A stretch of DNA of 64,000 nt from Nostoc cf. commune SO-36 (GTDB taxonomy: Bacteria > Cyanobacteriota > Cyanobacteriia > Cyanobacteriales > Nostocaceae). The position numbers and the translations under genes were made by a program. Positions 28,769 through 38,044 of this stretch are shown in pieces; within the stretch, counting starts at the first letter, position 1; the number at the start of each line of letters is the position of its first letter. The DNA lies in contig NZ_AP025732.1 in the NCBI RefSeq assembly GCF_023734775.1, forward strand, positions 1,673,501 to 1,737,500, written 5' to 3'. The notes under the pieces are model-generated. The model was not told the origin of the DNA and did no database searches. It saw only the letters and a program-made list of their open reading frames with translations.

Positions 28769-29635
28769 TTAAGCAAGTTGAAAAAGGAATGTCATTAAGT
28801 CTCCTTTACCCAAGCTGATGCGATCGCCTGGTCGCAAACGATGACGGTTCCCTGGTAAAAGCGGCAAATTATTAATATAAGTGCCATTAGAACTTCCTAC
28901 ATCCTCTACATAATGAGCATCTCCCTCGACGCGAATATCTGCATGAATCCGCGAGACAACTTCTGAATTAGGAAATCCTGAAACGTCTATATCTGGGGGA
29001 ATCCGGTCATTAGGCTTGCCGATATGAATCACAGAGAGATTTTGCGGCAATTCAATTAGGCGATCGGTTTGAACGTGGATTAACCGCGCTATCACCTGCT
29101 GCAATTGCGTTCTGGCGGCAGTTACAGTTGGTGCTGGCGCTGCTGGCGCAGGTACTTCAACTTCAGAGACTGGCGCTGGTTCCAAAGGTGGTGGAGTAGG
29201 AATACTTTGTATAGAGACTACAGGTTGAGCTACCACGGTTGGCGCTGGTTCTGGGGGGCTGCTTGGTGTAGCAGGTATCTGTGACACTGATTCTGGAGGA
29301 ACTGCCACCTCTGTTGGTGGGAAAGATGAACTGGGGGTAGATTCACTCATTCCCAAAGCATCTGGTTGTAAAAGTTCTAACAGTGGATCGGGTGGAACTA
29401 ACGCTGGCACTTCCACAGGAACATCAGGAGTTACTGTTGTAGCTACTGTGCTATGAACGTGTGGAACTCCTGCGGAGTGAAGGTTATAGCCACATTGACC
29501 GCAAAATGCAGCATCTGCCTGCACAGTTGCCCCACAACTGGGACAATTAGTAGTTGCGGGTAAGGGTGTATAGCAAGCTTCACATTGGACAGCGCCATCA
29601 GGGTTGGGATGATTGCAATTAGGGCAGACGATCAT
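28769..29635 (-). CDS. Zinc-ribbon and FHA-domain protein
   Basis: A 288-residue protein. The N-terminus has two zinc ribbons (CPNCNHPNPDGAVQCEAC and CPSCGATVQADAAFCGQC). A Pro/Val/Ala-rich linker (about 55-170) follows. From about residue 195 is an FHA domain: VIHIGKPNDRIPPDI, VVSRIHADI (the Ser-Arg-x-His phosphothreonine-binding motif) and VEDVGSSNGTYINN. FHA domains bind phosphothreonine peptides, so a Ser/Thr kinase partner is expected; none is in this window. It lies on the same strand as the STAND pair but 626 bp away, so a shared function is only a possibility. Confidence 0.9.
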   Translation of the reverse strand: MIVCPNCNHPNPDGAVQCEACYTPLPATTNCPSCGATVQADAAFCGQCGYNLHSAGVPHVHSTVATTVTPDVPVEVPALVPPDPLLELLQPDALGMSESTPSSSFPPTEVAVPPESVSQIPATPSSPPEPAPTVVAQPVVSIQSIPTPPPLEPAPVSEVEVPAPAAPAPTVTAARTQLQQVIARLIHVQTDRLIELPQNLSVIHIGKPNDRIPPDIDVSGFPNSEVVSRIHADIRVEGDAHYVEDVGSSNGTYINNLPLLPGNRHRLRPGDRISLGKGDLMTFLFQLA

Positions 29636-29710
29636 CGATATTTAGCCTTTGTTCAAGATCATCATAGATATAGGTAGTAGTCTGTCAAGTTTAAATTGAT
29701 GGGTAAGCAA

Positions 29711-29767
29711 GTTTGTAGTAAGCACTTTAGTTCTTATTTTCTAAGCACTTTAGTGCTTACTACAAAC
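29711..29767. repeat. 16-bp inverted repeat
   Basis: GTTTGTAGTAAGCACT (29711-29726) and its exact reverse complement (29752-29767) enclose 25 nt that again contain AAGCACTTTAG. This is probably a small dispersed palindromic element. The surrounding 29636-29937 holds no gene. Confidence 0.8.
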
Positions 29768-29937
29768 CCTCAAAACTAACTTAGACATTGTAGTAGGACT
29801 GGCAAGCAGAGGGCGGCCCTAGCTTTAGATTCTAGCAATTACTGCTGATGGAACAATGAATTGGACACGGGGATGTGGGAGAAACAGGGGGAAAATTACT
29901 CTCTTCTGTACCCTTCCTTTGGCCCCATGCCCATTAC

Positions 29938-30660
29938 TCAATGTTGTAGTTCCAAACCTGCTGCTGCATCCAGTAGCCACCAAAGTTCACCTTGGGGCTG
30001 AATTAAGCGGGACGGGTAAGTGAAGTCATCGGCTACAGGTGCAAAGACTTGCGCTAAAGCTGGTCGTTTGTTAGCGCCAGCAACTAGAAAAATCACACTA
30101 CGAGCAGAATTGATGAAGGGGTATGTGAAACTTATCCTGGGGTTTCCGTCTTTGTTACCCACGGTAACTAGGCGATCGCGTACTTTGAGAGCCTCTGTGT
30201 GGGGAAACAAAGATGCAGTATGTGCGTCATCACCCATTCCTAGTAATACTACATCTAAGGCGGGGAACTCGACCCCAGAAGAATTGAAAAATTCTTTTAG
30301 ATGTTGTTCATACTTCGCAGCAGCTAGTTCTGGATTGGCTTCTAAAGTTGGTACGGGGTGAATGTTAGCTGCTGGGATGTCAACGCGATCTAGCCACGCA
30401 CGACGCGTCATCAGTTCATTGCTATCGGGGTGATCTGGTGGTACATAACGCTCATCCCCCCAGAATATATGAATTTTATCCCAAGGCAGTTTTTGAGTAG
30501 CGATTGCTTCGTATAACGGTTTAGGTGTACTGCCGCCAGACAAGGCGATGGTAAACCGTCCATGCTGCTCAATGGCAGTATTTAACTTTGACAGAATTAA
30601 TTCTAGCGCTCGTCCAACCAGCGTCGGCTGATCCGGTAGAACTTCAACGGTTTTGTTCAT
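29938..30660 (-). CDS. pgl: 6-phosphogluconolactonase
   Basis: A 240-residue protein of the SugarP_isomerase/NagB-like family: FTIALSGGSTPKPLYEAI, KIHIFWGDERYVPPDHPDSN and VVLLGMGDDAHTASLFP are the hallmark motifs of the DevB/Pgl group. It hydrolyses 6-phosphogluconolactone in the oxidative pentose phosphate pathway in the cytosol, the main NADPH source in darkness and in heterocysts. Length is normal. It is a single gene; rph lies 274 bp further upstream on the same strand. Confidence 0.95.
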   Translation of the reverse strand: MNKTVEVLPDQPTLVGRALELILSKLNTAIEQHGRFTIALSGGSTPKPLYEAIATQKLPWDKIHIFWGDERYVPPDHPDSNELMTRRAWLDRVDIPAANIHPVPTLEANPELAAAKYEQHLKEFFNSSGVEFPALDVVLLGMGDDAHTASLFPHTEALKVRDRLVTVGNKDGNPRISFTYPFINSARSVIFLVAGANKRPALAQVFAPVADDFTYPSRLIQPQGELWWLLDAAAGLELQH

Positions 30661-30934
30661 GGCTTCATCATCATATTGCTGGCTTCTGGCAATACAATAC
30701 CGAACTTATTACAATCCTCCTTTTTAACTTTTGAAACATTTAACATCGTGGATTAGGTAGGCTGAAAAAATGTATACGTTCCTTATCACGTTCAACGGTA
30801 AGTTGTCAGTAGTCAGTCGTACTAACTACTAGCCACTTTGAATGATTATTTTTATTTACACACAGTTACTTGATACTTGGTTGATTAACGCCACAAAGGA
30901 TACATTTATTAATTCTTATTAAAAATTAATAAAA

Positions 30935-31678
30935 CTAATTAATCACAAACAACGCTTCCCAGTCAGCGATCGCTTCACGTTGAGCGATTAACAATTCCTG
31001 AATTCCTTTTTGGGCGACATCTAACAGTTGATCCAACTGAGTGCGGCTAAAGCTGCCTTCTTCGGCTGTTCCTTGGACTTCAATGATTCCCTGATGTTGA
31101 TTCATCACCACATTAAAATCTACTGTTGCAGCCACATCTTCGATATAATTTAGATCCAAAAATGGCTCTCCCTCCAGTAATCCTACGGAAACTGCTGCTA
31201 CCTGTCCACACAAAGGCGATCGCTCCAACACGCCCTCTTGCAACAATTTAGAAACCGCATGAGCCAACGCCACAAATGAGCCTGTAATAGCTGTTGTCCG
31301 AGTTCCGGCATCTGCTTGCAACACATCAGCATCGACAGTCAACGTGCGTTCTCCCAGTGCCTCAAAATCTACTGCTGCGCGTAAGCTACGTCCAATTAGA
31401 CGTTGAATTTCTTGCGTCCGTCCAGATAATTTCAATAATTCCCTTTCTTGGCGTTTTTGGGTAGCAGATGGTAGCATCCGGTACTCAGCAGTTAGCCAAC
31501 CTTTACCAGTTCCTTCAAGAAACTTCGGAACTCCCTTATTAACGCTAACAGTACAAAGTACCTGAGTATCACCACATCTTGCAAGAACAGAACCGGGGGC
31601 AAAACGGGTGAAATTGGGGTAAAAGCTGATCGGACGTAGTTCGTAAGGAAGACGACCGTCAGGACGCTGCCAAGCCAT
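30935..31678 (-). CDS. rph: Ribonuclease PH
   Basis: A 247-residue protein of the PDX/RNase PH fold. It begins [19 protein letters not shown] and contains [33 protein letters not shown] and [18 protein letters not shown], all typical of RNase PH. It trims tRNA 3' ends by phosphorolysis, as a hexamer. Length is normal. A MITE lies just upstream (31765-31954). Confidence 0.95.
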   Translation of the reverse strand: MAWQRPDGRLPYELRPISFYPNFTRFAPGSVLARCGDTQVLCTVSVNKGVPKFLEGTGKGWLTAEYRMLPSATQKRQERELLKLSGRTQEIQRLIGRSLRAAVDFEALGERTLTVDADVLQADAGTRTTAITGSFVALAHAVSKLLQEGVLERSPLCGQVAAVSVGLLEGEPFLDLNYIEDVAATVDFNVVMNQHQGIIEVQGTAEEGSFSRTQLDQLLDVAQKGIQELLIAQREAIADWEALFVIN

Positions 31679-31764
31679 TGGAGTTGCCTCAAGTTTTACA
31701 ATACAGCCTTAAGATTATCTTAGTGTTACTGGGCATTGGGCATTGGGCATTAATTCATTAATTA

Positions 31765-31954
31765 TAGGATTTACGCATTGACAAGAAATAGTAAATATGT
31801 ATAACGTGAAAAGCCACATCTTTCGTAAGGGTAAAGCATTGCTAAACCCCTACAGCATGGTCTATTTACGATCAAAGGATAATTAATCAAATCCTGAAAC
31901 AACCTATTTTCGTTAAGCCACATCATGATTAATTTGTACAGTGCGTAAGTCCTA
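31765..31954. mobile_element. MITE, copy 1 (190 bp)
   Basis: The ends are inverted repeats: TAGGATTTACGCATTGACA at the left and, read inward from the right, TAGGACTTACGCACTGTACA. No coding capacity. Read from the right it aligns over its whole length with the element at 40629-40819. Flanking TA dinucleotides at both tips fit TA-target insertion by an IS630/Tc1-type transposase. It lies between rph and the adenylate-kinase-like gene; the remainder of 31679-32001 holds only short GGGCATT repeats. Confidence 0.85.
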
Positions 31955-32001
31955 AATTATTAGTTATTTTTTCTCTCCCTGCCCCCTTCCCTCTTCCCTC
32001 T

Positions 32002-32625
32002 TCAAGGAACTGAAAGCAGAGTCAAAATATTTTGCTGCACCATTTCTGGTGACTGGTCGCCGTTGATGGTCAATAAGCAGCGACGACGGTCGTAATATTC
32101 TAAGATGGGAATGGTGCGATCATAGAATAATTCTACACGGCGTTGGACGATTTCTGGTTGGTCATCTGGTAGCGATCGCCCCAAGGATCGGCTAACCATT
32201 ACTGCTTCTGGGACTTGGAGATAAATTGCCCAATCTAGCTTTTGCCCTAAATCATCCAATAAAAAATCTAATTCTTCAGCTTGGAAAGCAGTACGGGGAT
32301 AGCCTTCTAACACCCAATCGCAGTTAATATCTGGTTGTCTGAGGCGAATTCGGATCAAATCAATGATCATTTCGTCTGGAACTAAATCCCCTTTTTGCAT
32401 ATAAGGCTTTGCGTGGTAGCCTAGTTCACTCAGGCTAGCGTAAACCGAAAGAGAAGTCCGGGGATCGCTTTCCAAGGAGCGAAATTCTGGCAGGGGTTGA
32501 TCGCCAGATATTGCTGACCTTAAAATCTCACCTGTAGAAATCAAAGGAATATCAAAGTATCTGCAAAGCCTTTGTGCTTGAGTGCTTTTCCCCGATCCTG
32601 AACCTCCCACAATCACCAATCTCAC
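32002..32625 (-). CDS. Adenylate kinase-like nucleotide kinase
   Basis: A 207-residue protein with Walker A GGSGSGKSTQAQRL at the N-terminus, the nucleotide-binding segment IPLISTGEILRSAI, and WVLEGYPRTAFQAEELDFLL, which matches the adenylate kinase GFPRT region with Tyr in place of Phe. A lid region with RSLGRSLPDDQPEIVQRRVELF is short. It probably phosphorylates AMP or a related nucleotide, but the altered signature and an insertion after ILRS (about residues 38-70) set it apart from the usual ribosomal-operon Adk, so the substrate is left open. Confidence 0.8.
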   Translation of the reverse strand: MRLVIVGGSGSGKSTQAQRLCRYFDIPLISTGEILRSAISGDQPLPEFRSLESDPRTSLSVYASLSELGYHAKPYMQKGDLVPDEMIIDLIRIRLRQPDINCDWVLEGYPRTAFQAEELDFLLDDLGQKLDWAIYLQVPEAVMVSRSLGRSLPDDQPEIVQRRVELFYDRTIPILEYYDRRRCLLTINGDQSPEMVQQNILTLLSVP

Positions 32626-32969
32626 AACAATTTACTCCTCATCCTGTCAAATTCACTACTTGCTAAGTCTGTTTTGCCCAAACAACCGACAAATCTAACA
32701 TTTAGGGATTTTCAGACGTTCTGCCTAGCTTTTTTAAATAATTGGAACTGTAACTCTTATGTTTTCATTTTTACAACTCATTTCCGAGAAAAAACGAAAA
32801 TTTAACTCAAAATAACTCTTGACTTCAGTACAAACCTAGTGTTTGACTAAGAATGCAATTTGCCAAATCCACTACACCTCTGAAAAACAGATTGATTATA
32901 CAGGTAGATTTGTAATGATTCGCCGTCGTAATAATTCGTATCTTATTGTATCTTTTTGAACTTAACTCT
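32626..32969. other. Intergenic region, 344 bp
   Basis: Divergent promoter region between the kinase-like gene and the corrinoid-adenosyltransferase-like gene. No gene, repeat or clear terminator is seen. Confidence 0.4.
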
Positions 32970-33506
32970 ATGGTTGCTCAGTTAGAAACTCAAAGTATCA
33001 ATTCAACCGTTTCCTTACCATATCCAGTTGAAGGACTAGTGCAAGTTTTCACTAGCTCTCATCGCAACTTTTTTACGAGTGTGATGGCTCAATCACTTAG
33101 AATAGCTGGACAAGGAACGGCAGTATTAATAGTGCAGTTCCTCAAAGGAGGTATTCGCCAAGGACAGGATCGACCCATCCAATTAGGACAAAATTTAGAT
33201 TGGATTCGCTGTGATTTGCCTCGTTGCATCGATACACCGCATTTAGACGATACGGAAAATCAAGCTTTACAAAAGCTGTGGCAATATACACAACAAGTAG
33301 TATGTGAGAGCAAGTATTCTCTCGTAGTGTTAGATGAATTAAGTTTAGCGATTAACTTTGGTTTAATTCCTGAAACGGAAGTTTTAGCGTTTCTGGCAAA
33401 ACGCCCTCCCCACGTTGATATTATTCTCACAGGGCCAGAGATGCCGAAATCTCTTCTTGATGTAGCAGACCAAATTACAGAAATCCGTCGGAGTTATCGA
33501 CCTTAA
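32970..33506 (+). CDS. CobA/CobO-like P-loop family protein with lost Walker A
   Basis: Codes for 178 residues from the ATG at 32970; a TTG 24 nt upstream is less likely. GLVQVFTSSHRNFFTSVMAQ and TAVLIVQFLKGG align with the start of ATP:corrinoid adenosyltransferase (usual GDGKGKTTAALG), and YSLVVLDELSLAINFGLI is the conserved DE(L/I) strand. The glycine-rich Walker A is replaced by TSSHRNFF, so ATP binding in the usual way is doubtful. It may have a non-catalytic or changed role. dcd follows 57 bp later on the same strand. Confidence 0.75.
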   Translation: MVAQLETQSINSTVSLPYPVEGLVQVFTSSHRNFFTSVMAQSLRIAGQGTAVLIVQFLKGGIRQGQDRPIQLGQNLDWIRCDLPRCIDTPHLDDTENQALQKLWQYTQQVVCESKYSLVVLDELSLAINFGLIPETEVLAFLAKRPPHVDIILTGPEMPKSLLDVADQITEIRRSYRP

Positions 33507-33562
33507 ACAAAATACTCAATTCACGATATCCTAGTAATTCCGTTTGAATTAGCTGTGAAGTT

Positions 33563-34162
33563 GTGATTAAAAACGATATCTGGATTACTGAAATGGCTCA
33601 ACAGGGTCTAATTTCGCCCTTTGAGCCAAGTTTAATCCGAAAAATGCAAAAAGATGAGTCTGTAGCGGTTCAACCTGTAATTAGCTACGGCTTATCTTCT
33701 TATGGCTACGACATACGCCTTTCCTCGGCTGAGTTCCGCATTTTTCGCCACATTCCCGGAACTGTAGTTGATCCTAAAAACTTTAATCCCCAGAATCTGG
33801 AGCCAACAGCACTGCATACAGATGCTAGTGGCAGTTACTTTATTTTACCTGCTCACAGTTATGGACTTGGGGTTGCTCTAGAAAAACTGGAGGTTCCTGA
33901 GAATATTACTGTGATTTGCATCGGTAAAAGTACTTATGCACGTTGTGGGATAATAGCAAATTTAACGCCTGCTGAGGCTGCATGGCGGGGTCATTTAACT
34001 CTAGAATTTTCCAATTCTTCTAGCGCTGACTGTCGCATCTACGCTAACGAAGGCGTGGTGCAACTACTATTTTTAGAAGGTGAACCATGCGCTATTAGTT
34101 ATGAAGCAAGACAGGGTAAATATCAGGATCAGCTAGAGATTGTAACTCTAGCTAAAGTCTAA
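33563..34162 (+). CDS. dcd: dCTP deaminase
   Basis: A 199-residue protein from a GTG start at 33563 (M/VIKNDIWITEMAQ). It contains SYGLSSYGYDIRLS, GVALEKLEVPENI, the catalytic ICIGKSTYARCGI and TPAEAAWRGHLTLEFSN (active-site Glu). It deaminates dCTP to dUTP on the route to dTMP, in keeping with the nearby flavin-dependent thyX. The C-terminal QGKYQDQ closes the active site. The upstream CobO-like gene is likely in the same transcript. Confidence 0.93.
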   Translation: MIKNDIWITEMAQQGLISPFEPSLIRKMQKDESVAVQPVISYGLSSYGYDIRLSSAEFRIFRHIPGTVVDPKNFNPQNLEPTALHTDASGSYFILPAHSYGLGVALEKLEVPENITVICIGKSTYARCGIIANLTPAEAAWRGHLTLEFSNSSSADCRIYANEGVVQLLFLEGEPCAISYEARQGKYQDQLEIVTLAKV

Positions 34163-34311
34163 GGAATTTAAAATAAAAAGTAACTTGAATTTAGCTTTGG
34201 GAGTTTTAAATAATTGGTTGAAAATAAATCTCTACAAGAGTTATTCCGTTAACGGTATCTGAGGATGATCGCTCTAAATCATACCCACAAATTGGAGTGC
34301 GATCGCTTGCT

Positions 34312-34630
34312 TTATCCCACTGCAAATTCTGTCAGCTTTCGCATATAAGGAGGCTGATAAGCCAGGACTATATCTTGCTTAGGAATACCATATTCTATTA
34401 ATTCATTAGCCACGCCAATCTCAGTCCCATCATACTGAATCCAAATCTTACAATCTCGGATATCTAGATGAATTAAACAGCCATAAACTCGACGGCGATT
34501 TTCCCAACCCGTATTCACAACTTGATAATGATCCTGCTGCACATCAAAAATAGTTTGTCGTTCGATTTCACCATAGGCAGGTTTAATCTGAGCATGAATA
34601 GCTCTTAAGCGAAAGTTGGAGCGATAGCTT
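34312..34630 (-). pseudogene. xisI: XisI-like protein lacking a start codon
   Basis: The minus-strand frame encodes YGEIERQTIFD, YQVVNTGWENRRRVYGCLIH, IWIQYDGTEIGVANELIE, and the C-terminal LTEFAVG, a clear match to XisI, one of the proteins controlling excision of the fdxN element in Anabaena; xisI homologues are numerous in Nostocales. The frame is open back to about 34660 but has no ATG/GTG/TTG before residues homologous to the start; the only start-type codon is an internal GTG at 34542, inside the domain. The 5' end runs into the Rpn-type gene, so the native start seems lost. No xisH is adjacent. Confidence 0.7.
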
Positions 34631-34634
34631 TGTC

Positions 34635-35492
34635 CTACAGAATACTCTGTAACTCTTCAATTGTATTTGCTACAACAATCCTCCGTAAAATCCCTTTCAA
34701 TTGCTCCAAGTCAGAAATTTGGGAAATTTGCGACATCAACTCCAAACCATCGCTGCCAAATTTTGCCTCTAAAGTTGTTTCGATACTAGAGATTATTCCA
34801 CGTGCTTCTCCTTCTGCTTGTCCTCGCGCTTGTCCCTCACGTAAAATTTCTTGATACCAAGGTGATTCTCTTAAGACTGTCATATCCCACCTCATAATTT
34901 CCTGAACTAAAGCATTTTCTAATACAAAGGTTGCAAAAAATGCCAGAACTATCTCTAGTTGATTTAATTGCTCATCAGCACGTAGCATTCGCAATGCTTC
35001 CCTAATTGTAGACTCGTTTTCTCCGCCTTTAAGAATCGGTACAAAGGGAAGCAGCGACGGTAACGGTGTCTCAAAAGCAATATTTACGTCAACTTCCCAA
35101 AGATTGATCACGCGGTAATCTTGAATTGCTCTTAACCCGATAAAATTTGATTCAAAGCTTGTAGGTATTTCACTGTTACTGATTTTGAGAATGTTAATCA
35201 GTACGGGGTACGTTTGTAGTTTATATTTCTCTTCTGCAAGAGCAGCATAAGCACGCATCCGACGCGGTATTTCTGATGTGTGGCGTAATTGCAACTCATT
35301 AAGGATGAGAAATTTCCCGTATTGGGGACTTTCAGCTTGAATTACAACATCGCTTTGTCGGCTAATCCATTGGAATTCTGTATTTAAGATTTCGCCTGTC
35401 ACAATGTCGGGAATTCCTGTCACCCATTTTGCCCAATTATTTGGTGCAAGACTGATTAATTTTTTAGTACTAACATCGGCAGCTTTGTTCAT
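34635..35492 (-). CDS. Rpn-type PD-(D/E)XK nuclease / transposase-like protein
   Basis: A 285-residue protein. EFQWISRQSDVVIQAES and FLILNELQLRH give a PD-(D/E)XK-like core (D...ELQ). The C-terminal part is helical with a charged repeat (EGQARGQAEGEARGI) and a final LEQLKGILRRIVVANTIEELQ segment typical of these proteins. Rpn-family members promote RecA-independent recombination and cut DNA; they are abundant in Nostoc. Whether this one is active is not known. It ends at the beginning of the xisI-like remnant on the same strand. Confidence 0.75.
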   Translation of the reverse strand: MNKAADVSTKKLISLAPNNWAKWVTGIPDIVTGEILNTEFQWISRQSDVVIQAESPQYGKFLILNELQLRHTSEIPRRMRAYAALAEEKYKLQTYPVLINILKISNSEIPTSFESNFIGLRAIQDYRVINLWEVDVNIAFETPLPSLLPFVPILKGGENESTIREALRMLRADEQLNQLEIVLAFFATFVLENALVQEIMRWDMTVLRESPWYQEILREGQARGQAEGEARGIISSIETTLEAKFGSDGLELMSQISQISDLEQLKGILRRIVVANTIEELQSIL

Positions 35493-35590
35493 CAGAAAAA
35501 AATAGACGCGATCGCCCTAAATCAAAACCAACAAATCTAAGGATAGTCGCGTCGCTATATCTTAGCCGCAAATTATGTTAAGTTTCGCAT

Positions 35591-36313
35591 CTAAGGTGCT
35601 AACCTTGCCTTCCCTAGACGCTGCTTTTCATACCATTGTGCGATCGCAGGTGCCCAATCTTCAAAATGAGGCCACATCATTTCACACAACTTTTGAATTT
35701 CAAGTTGAGCATCTTTTTTATTTCTTAAGTCACAAAAATGCAAGAAAGACCTTAAATTGAAGCTAACTACAAAATGCTGGCGATAATCAAAAGGTACTTT
35801 ACCTCTTGCGTGTTCTTCAGACATTCCAGTCTCAAAATCCGCTTTATATCGTTTAGCTGCTTCTAGACACCACTCTAAATCTGCTGCTCGTTGCTCTGGT
35901 GAATAATGGTACTTTTTGCCTTGTCTATCAGTGTAATAACCAACGGGACGTAAGTAAAAAACATCTTCTATGTCTTTTTTCCCTTCTACTACATCAATAA
36001 ATTGGTTGCCTGTGTACCTAAAAGATTGTACATCAAAGGATACAGAGACACGATGTGTACGAGCCTGCTGCATGACACTGTGGGGAAAGTAGCCACAGTT
36101 GAAAACAATTTGGGGATGCTCTAGAGGCCCATAGTGTCCCCTTTCACCTGCTAAAAGTCGCTTAACAATAACTTCGCCGCTTTGTGACTCCGATGGCCAG
36201 GAGTCGCGCTCATCAAACACGAACCCATCAGTATAGTCTTGATGCATCGCAGCATAAATCACCTGTTGCGGGTTTGGTGTTTTGGCAATAACCTCTACTC
36301 GAAATCGATGCAT
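35591..36313 (-). CDS. thyX: Flavin-dependent thymidylate synthase
   Basis: A 240-residue protein. The ThyX signature RTHRVSVSFDVQSFR lies at residues 85-99, and LEHPQIVFNCGYFP precedes it. It methylates dUMP to dTMP using FAD, NADPH and methylenetetrahydrofolate. Length is normal. It completes the dCTP deaminase to dUMP to dTMP route partly encoded nearby (dcd). The ATG at 36313 begins MHRFRVEVIAKTPNPQQVI. Confidence 0.95.
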   Translation of the reverse strand: MHRFRVEVIAKTPNPQQVIYAAMHQDYTDGFVFDERDSWPSESQSGEVIVKRLLAGERGHYGPLEHPQIVFNCGYFPHSVMQQARTHRVSVSFDVQSFRYTGNQFIDVVEGKKDIEDVFYLRPVGYYTDRQGKKYHYSPEQRAADLEWCLEAAKRYKADFETGMSEEHARGKVPFDYRQHFVVSFNLRSFLHFCDLRNKKDAQLEIQKLCEMMWPHFEDWAPAIAQWYEKQRLGKARLAP

Positions 36314-36514
36314 TATCTGTTAAAGAATGAATTTGTGACTGAAAGTGCTTATAAATAAGGAGCGGAGCCTGTTGCTTAGACATGGCTTTGAACTCGATTC
36401 ATCATCATATCTCTTCTCTGGCTTGGACTTCTACTTGAATCAGATTAAAATACTTTACAAATATTAATAACTTTGTTACAGTTGTTTACATAAAGAGAAG
36501 ACAGGGAAAAATCC

Positions 36515-36730
36515 ATGCGTACAAACACTGCTATAATTGACGACCAAGGTAAATTGAACAACTTTGCGATCGAGCCAAAGGTTTATATAGATGAGCAAGG
36601 CGATCGCACTGGTTTCACCCCCTATGCAGAAATGCTTAATGGTCGTTTAGCAATGATTGGTTTTGTTTCTCTGATAGCATTAGAAGTATTCACAGGACAC
36701 GGTATTATTGGTGTTTTGGCAAGTCTGTAA
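36515..36730 (+). CDS. hli: High-light-inducible chlorophyll a/b-binding-like protein
   Basis: A 71-residue protein with the one-helix HLIP motif [20 protein letters not shown], including the Glu, Asn and Arg that bind chlorophyll. It resides in the thylakoid membrane and protects newly made chlorophyll proteins under stress. The N-terminal 35 residues are soluble. GAAGACAGGGAAAAATCC upstream offers a weak ribosome binding site. A palindromic terminator follows 42 nt downstream, so it is a single-gene unit. Confidence 0.95.
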   Translation: MRTNTAIIDDQGKLNNFAIEPKVYIDEQGDRTGFTPYAEMLNGRLAMIGFVSLIALEVFTGHGIIGVLASL

Positions 36731-36771
36731 AAACTAATTTCTATTTTTTATAACTTAATTCTCAACAAATA

Positions 36772-36799
36772 TAAGAGACGGTAAATTTACCGTCTCTTA
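36772..36799 (+). terminator. Terminator after hli
   Basis: A perfect 14-bp palindrome (TAAGAGACGGTAAA / TTTACCGTCTCTTA), with the T-rich ATTTAT after it. It probably ends hli transcription. Confidence 0.75.
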
Positions 36800-36882
36800 A
36801 TTTATGGAAAACTTAGTGGTAGAGTAAAAATATACTGATAGCAAAAGCCGTTAGTTATCAGCATAAAGTTATTAGGTAAATT

Positions 36883-37464
36883 ATGGCTTTAACTGCTTCA
36901 ACAATGTTGCCCATAGGCACAAAAGCACCAGATTTTAATCTACCGGAAGTAGTATCTGGAAAGGGAACTTCACTTTCTACTTTTGCAGATAAAAAAGCAC
37001 TGTTGGTAATGTTTATTTGTCGGCATTGCCCATTTGTAAAGCACATCCAAAAAGAATTAGTGCAGTTAGGAAAAGATTATTTTACAAGTGATTTAGCGAT
37101 CGTTGCCATTAGTGCTAACGATGCAAAAAACTATCCAGACGATGCGCCAGAGTCGTTACAAGCATTTGCAACAGAACAAGGGTTTAATTTTACCTTATGC
37201 TACGATGAGAGCCAGGAAACCGCAAAGGCTTACACAGCAGCTTGCACACCAGATTTTTTTGTATTTGATGACCAACGCCAACTTGTTTATCGGGGACAAT
37301 TGGATGATAGCCGCCCCAGTAATGGTAAACCCGTAACAGGCGCAGATTTACGCGCAGCTATTGAAGCAGTGCTAACGGGTAAACCTATTACAGGCGAGCA
37401 AAAGCCGAGTGTTGGTTGCAATATTAAATGGAAACCTGGAAACCAACCTAGTTATTTTGGTTAA
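36883..37464 (+). CDS. Thioredoxin-fold (AhpC/TSA-type) protein
   Basis: A 193-residue protein with an AhpC/TSA-Redoxin fold: APDFNLPEVV, ALLVMFICRHCPFVKHIQKEL (CxxC in CRHC at residues 47-50) and TPDFFVFDDQRQLVYRGQLDD with the cis-Pro. The final KPSVGCNIKWKPG is a conserved tail of this bacterial group. It likely reduces peroxides or disulfides in the cytosol. The CxxC rather than a single peroxidatic Cys makes it closer to ResA/TlpA-like proteins; it has no signal peptide. It stands alone. Confidence 0.85.
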   Translation: MALTASTMLPIGTKAPDFNLPEVVSGKGTSLSTFADKKALLVMFICRHCPFVKHIQKELVQLGKDYFTSDLAIVAISANDAKNYPDDAPESLQAFATEQGFNFTLCYDESQETAKAYTAACTPDFFVFDDQRQLVYRGQLDDSRPSNGKPVTGADLRAAIEAVLTGKPITGEQKPSVGCNIKWKPGNQPSYFG

Positions 37465-37531
37465 AAGGAATTGAAAATGGGGAATTGGGCATTAGTTATT
37501 CTTTTCCCACATTCCCTACTCCCCATAACTA

Positions 37532-38044
37532 TCAATGTTTAATTTCCAAATTCAGAATGTAAGATCCTAATTGGACTTTTTCTGCCCACAATTCATATTC
37601 GAGACGTAGATGTTCAGGTAAGGGATGTCCGTTGAGAGTTAGGCTAGTAGTAAAATTTCGTAAACGAATCGGATCATTTGGTTGCAATGACTCAGTTGGC
37701 AACCAATAACGACTAATGCCATAAACGCCCTGTTCCCAGAAGTGACGGTAACTCACTTGAGCATTACCTTGCATAGTCATGATGACTCGGTAAGGAGAAA
37801 TCTCCAGCCACAAAATTCTGGGACTGCTAGGAGCGTAAGGTTTGCTCTTACTTTGGGAAAGTGTCTCCTCTGGGCTTAGGACACTTTCTACTTCGCAACT
37901 AATTAGAGGTGGTGCAGTCAGCAGTAAATGGAATCGGTCAGGGTCTTTTTGATACAATGTTCCGGCAGTTTCAACAACAGACCAGATTGGTAGGTCAGTG
38001 GAAATAAGTGATAAGCACACGGGCTTGCGGTGATGGGTCAGCAT
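37532..38044 (-). CDS. Conserved cyanobacterial hypothetical protein
   Basis: A 170-residue soluble protein, MLTHHRKPVCLSLISTDLP at the N-terminus, mostly beta-rich (RILWLEISPYRVIMTM) with LPEHLRLEYELWAEKVQLG near the C-terminus. It resembles a conserved cyanobacterial protein of unknown function; no catalytic motif is visible. The upstream kilobase contains no gene, so its promoter must lie there. Confidence 0.65.
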   Translation of the reverse strand: MLTHHRKPVCLSLISTDLPIWSVVETAGTLYQKDPDRFHLLLTAPPLISCEVESVLSPEETLSQSKSKPYAPSSPRILWLEISPYRVIMTMQGNAQVSYRHFWEQGVYGISRYWLPTESLQPNDPIRLRNFTTSLTLNGHPLPEHLRLEYELWAEKVQLGSYILNLEIKH

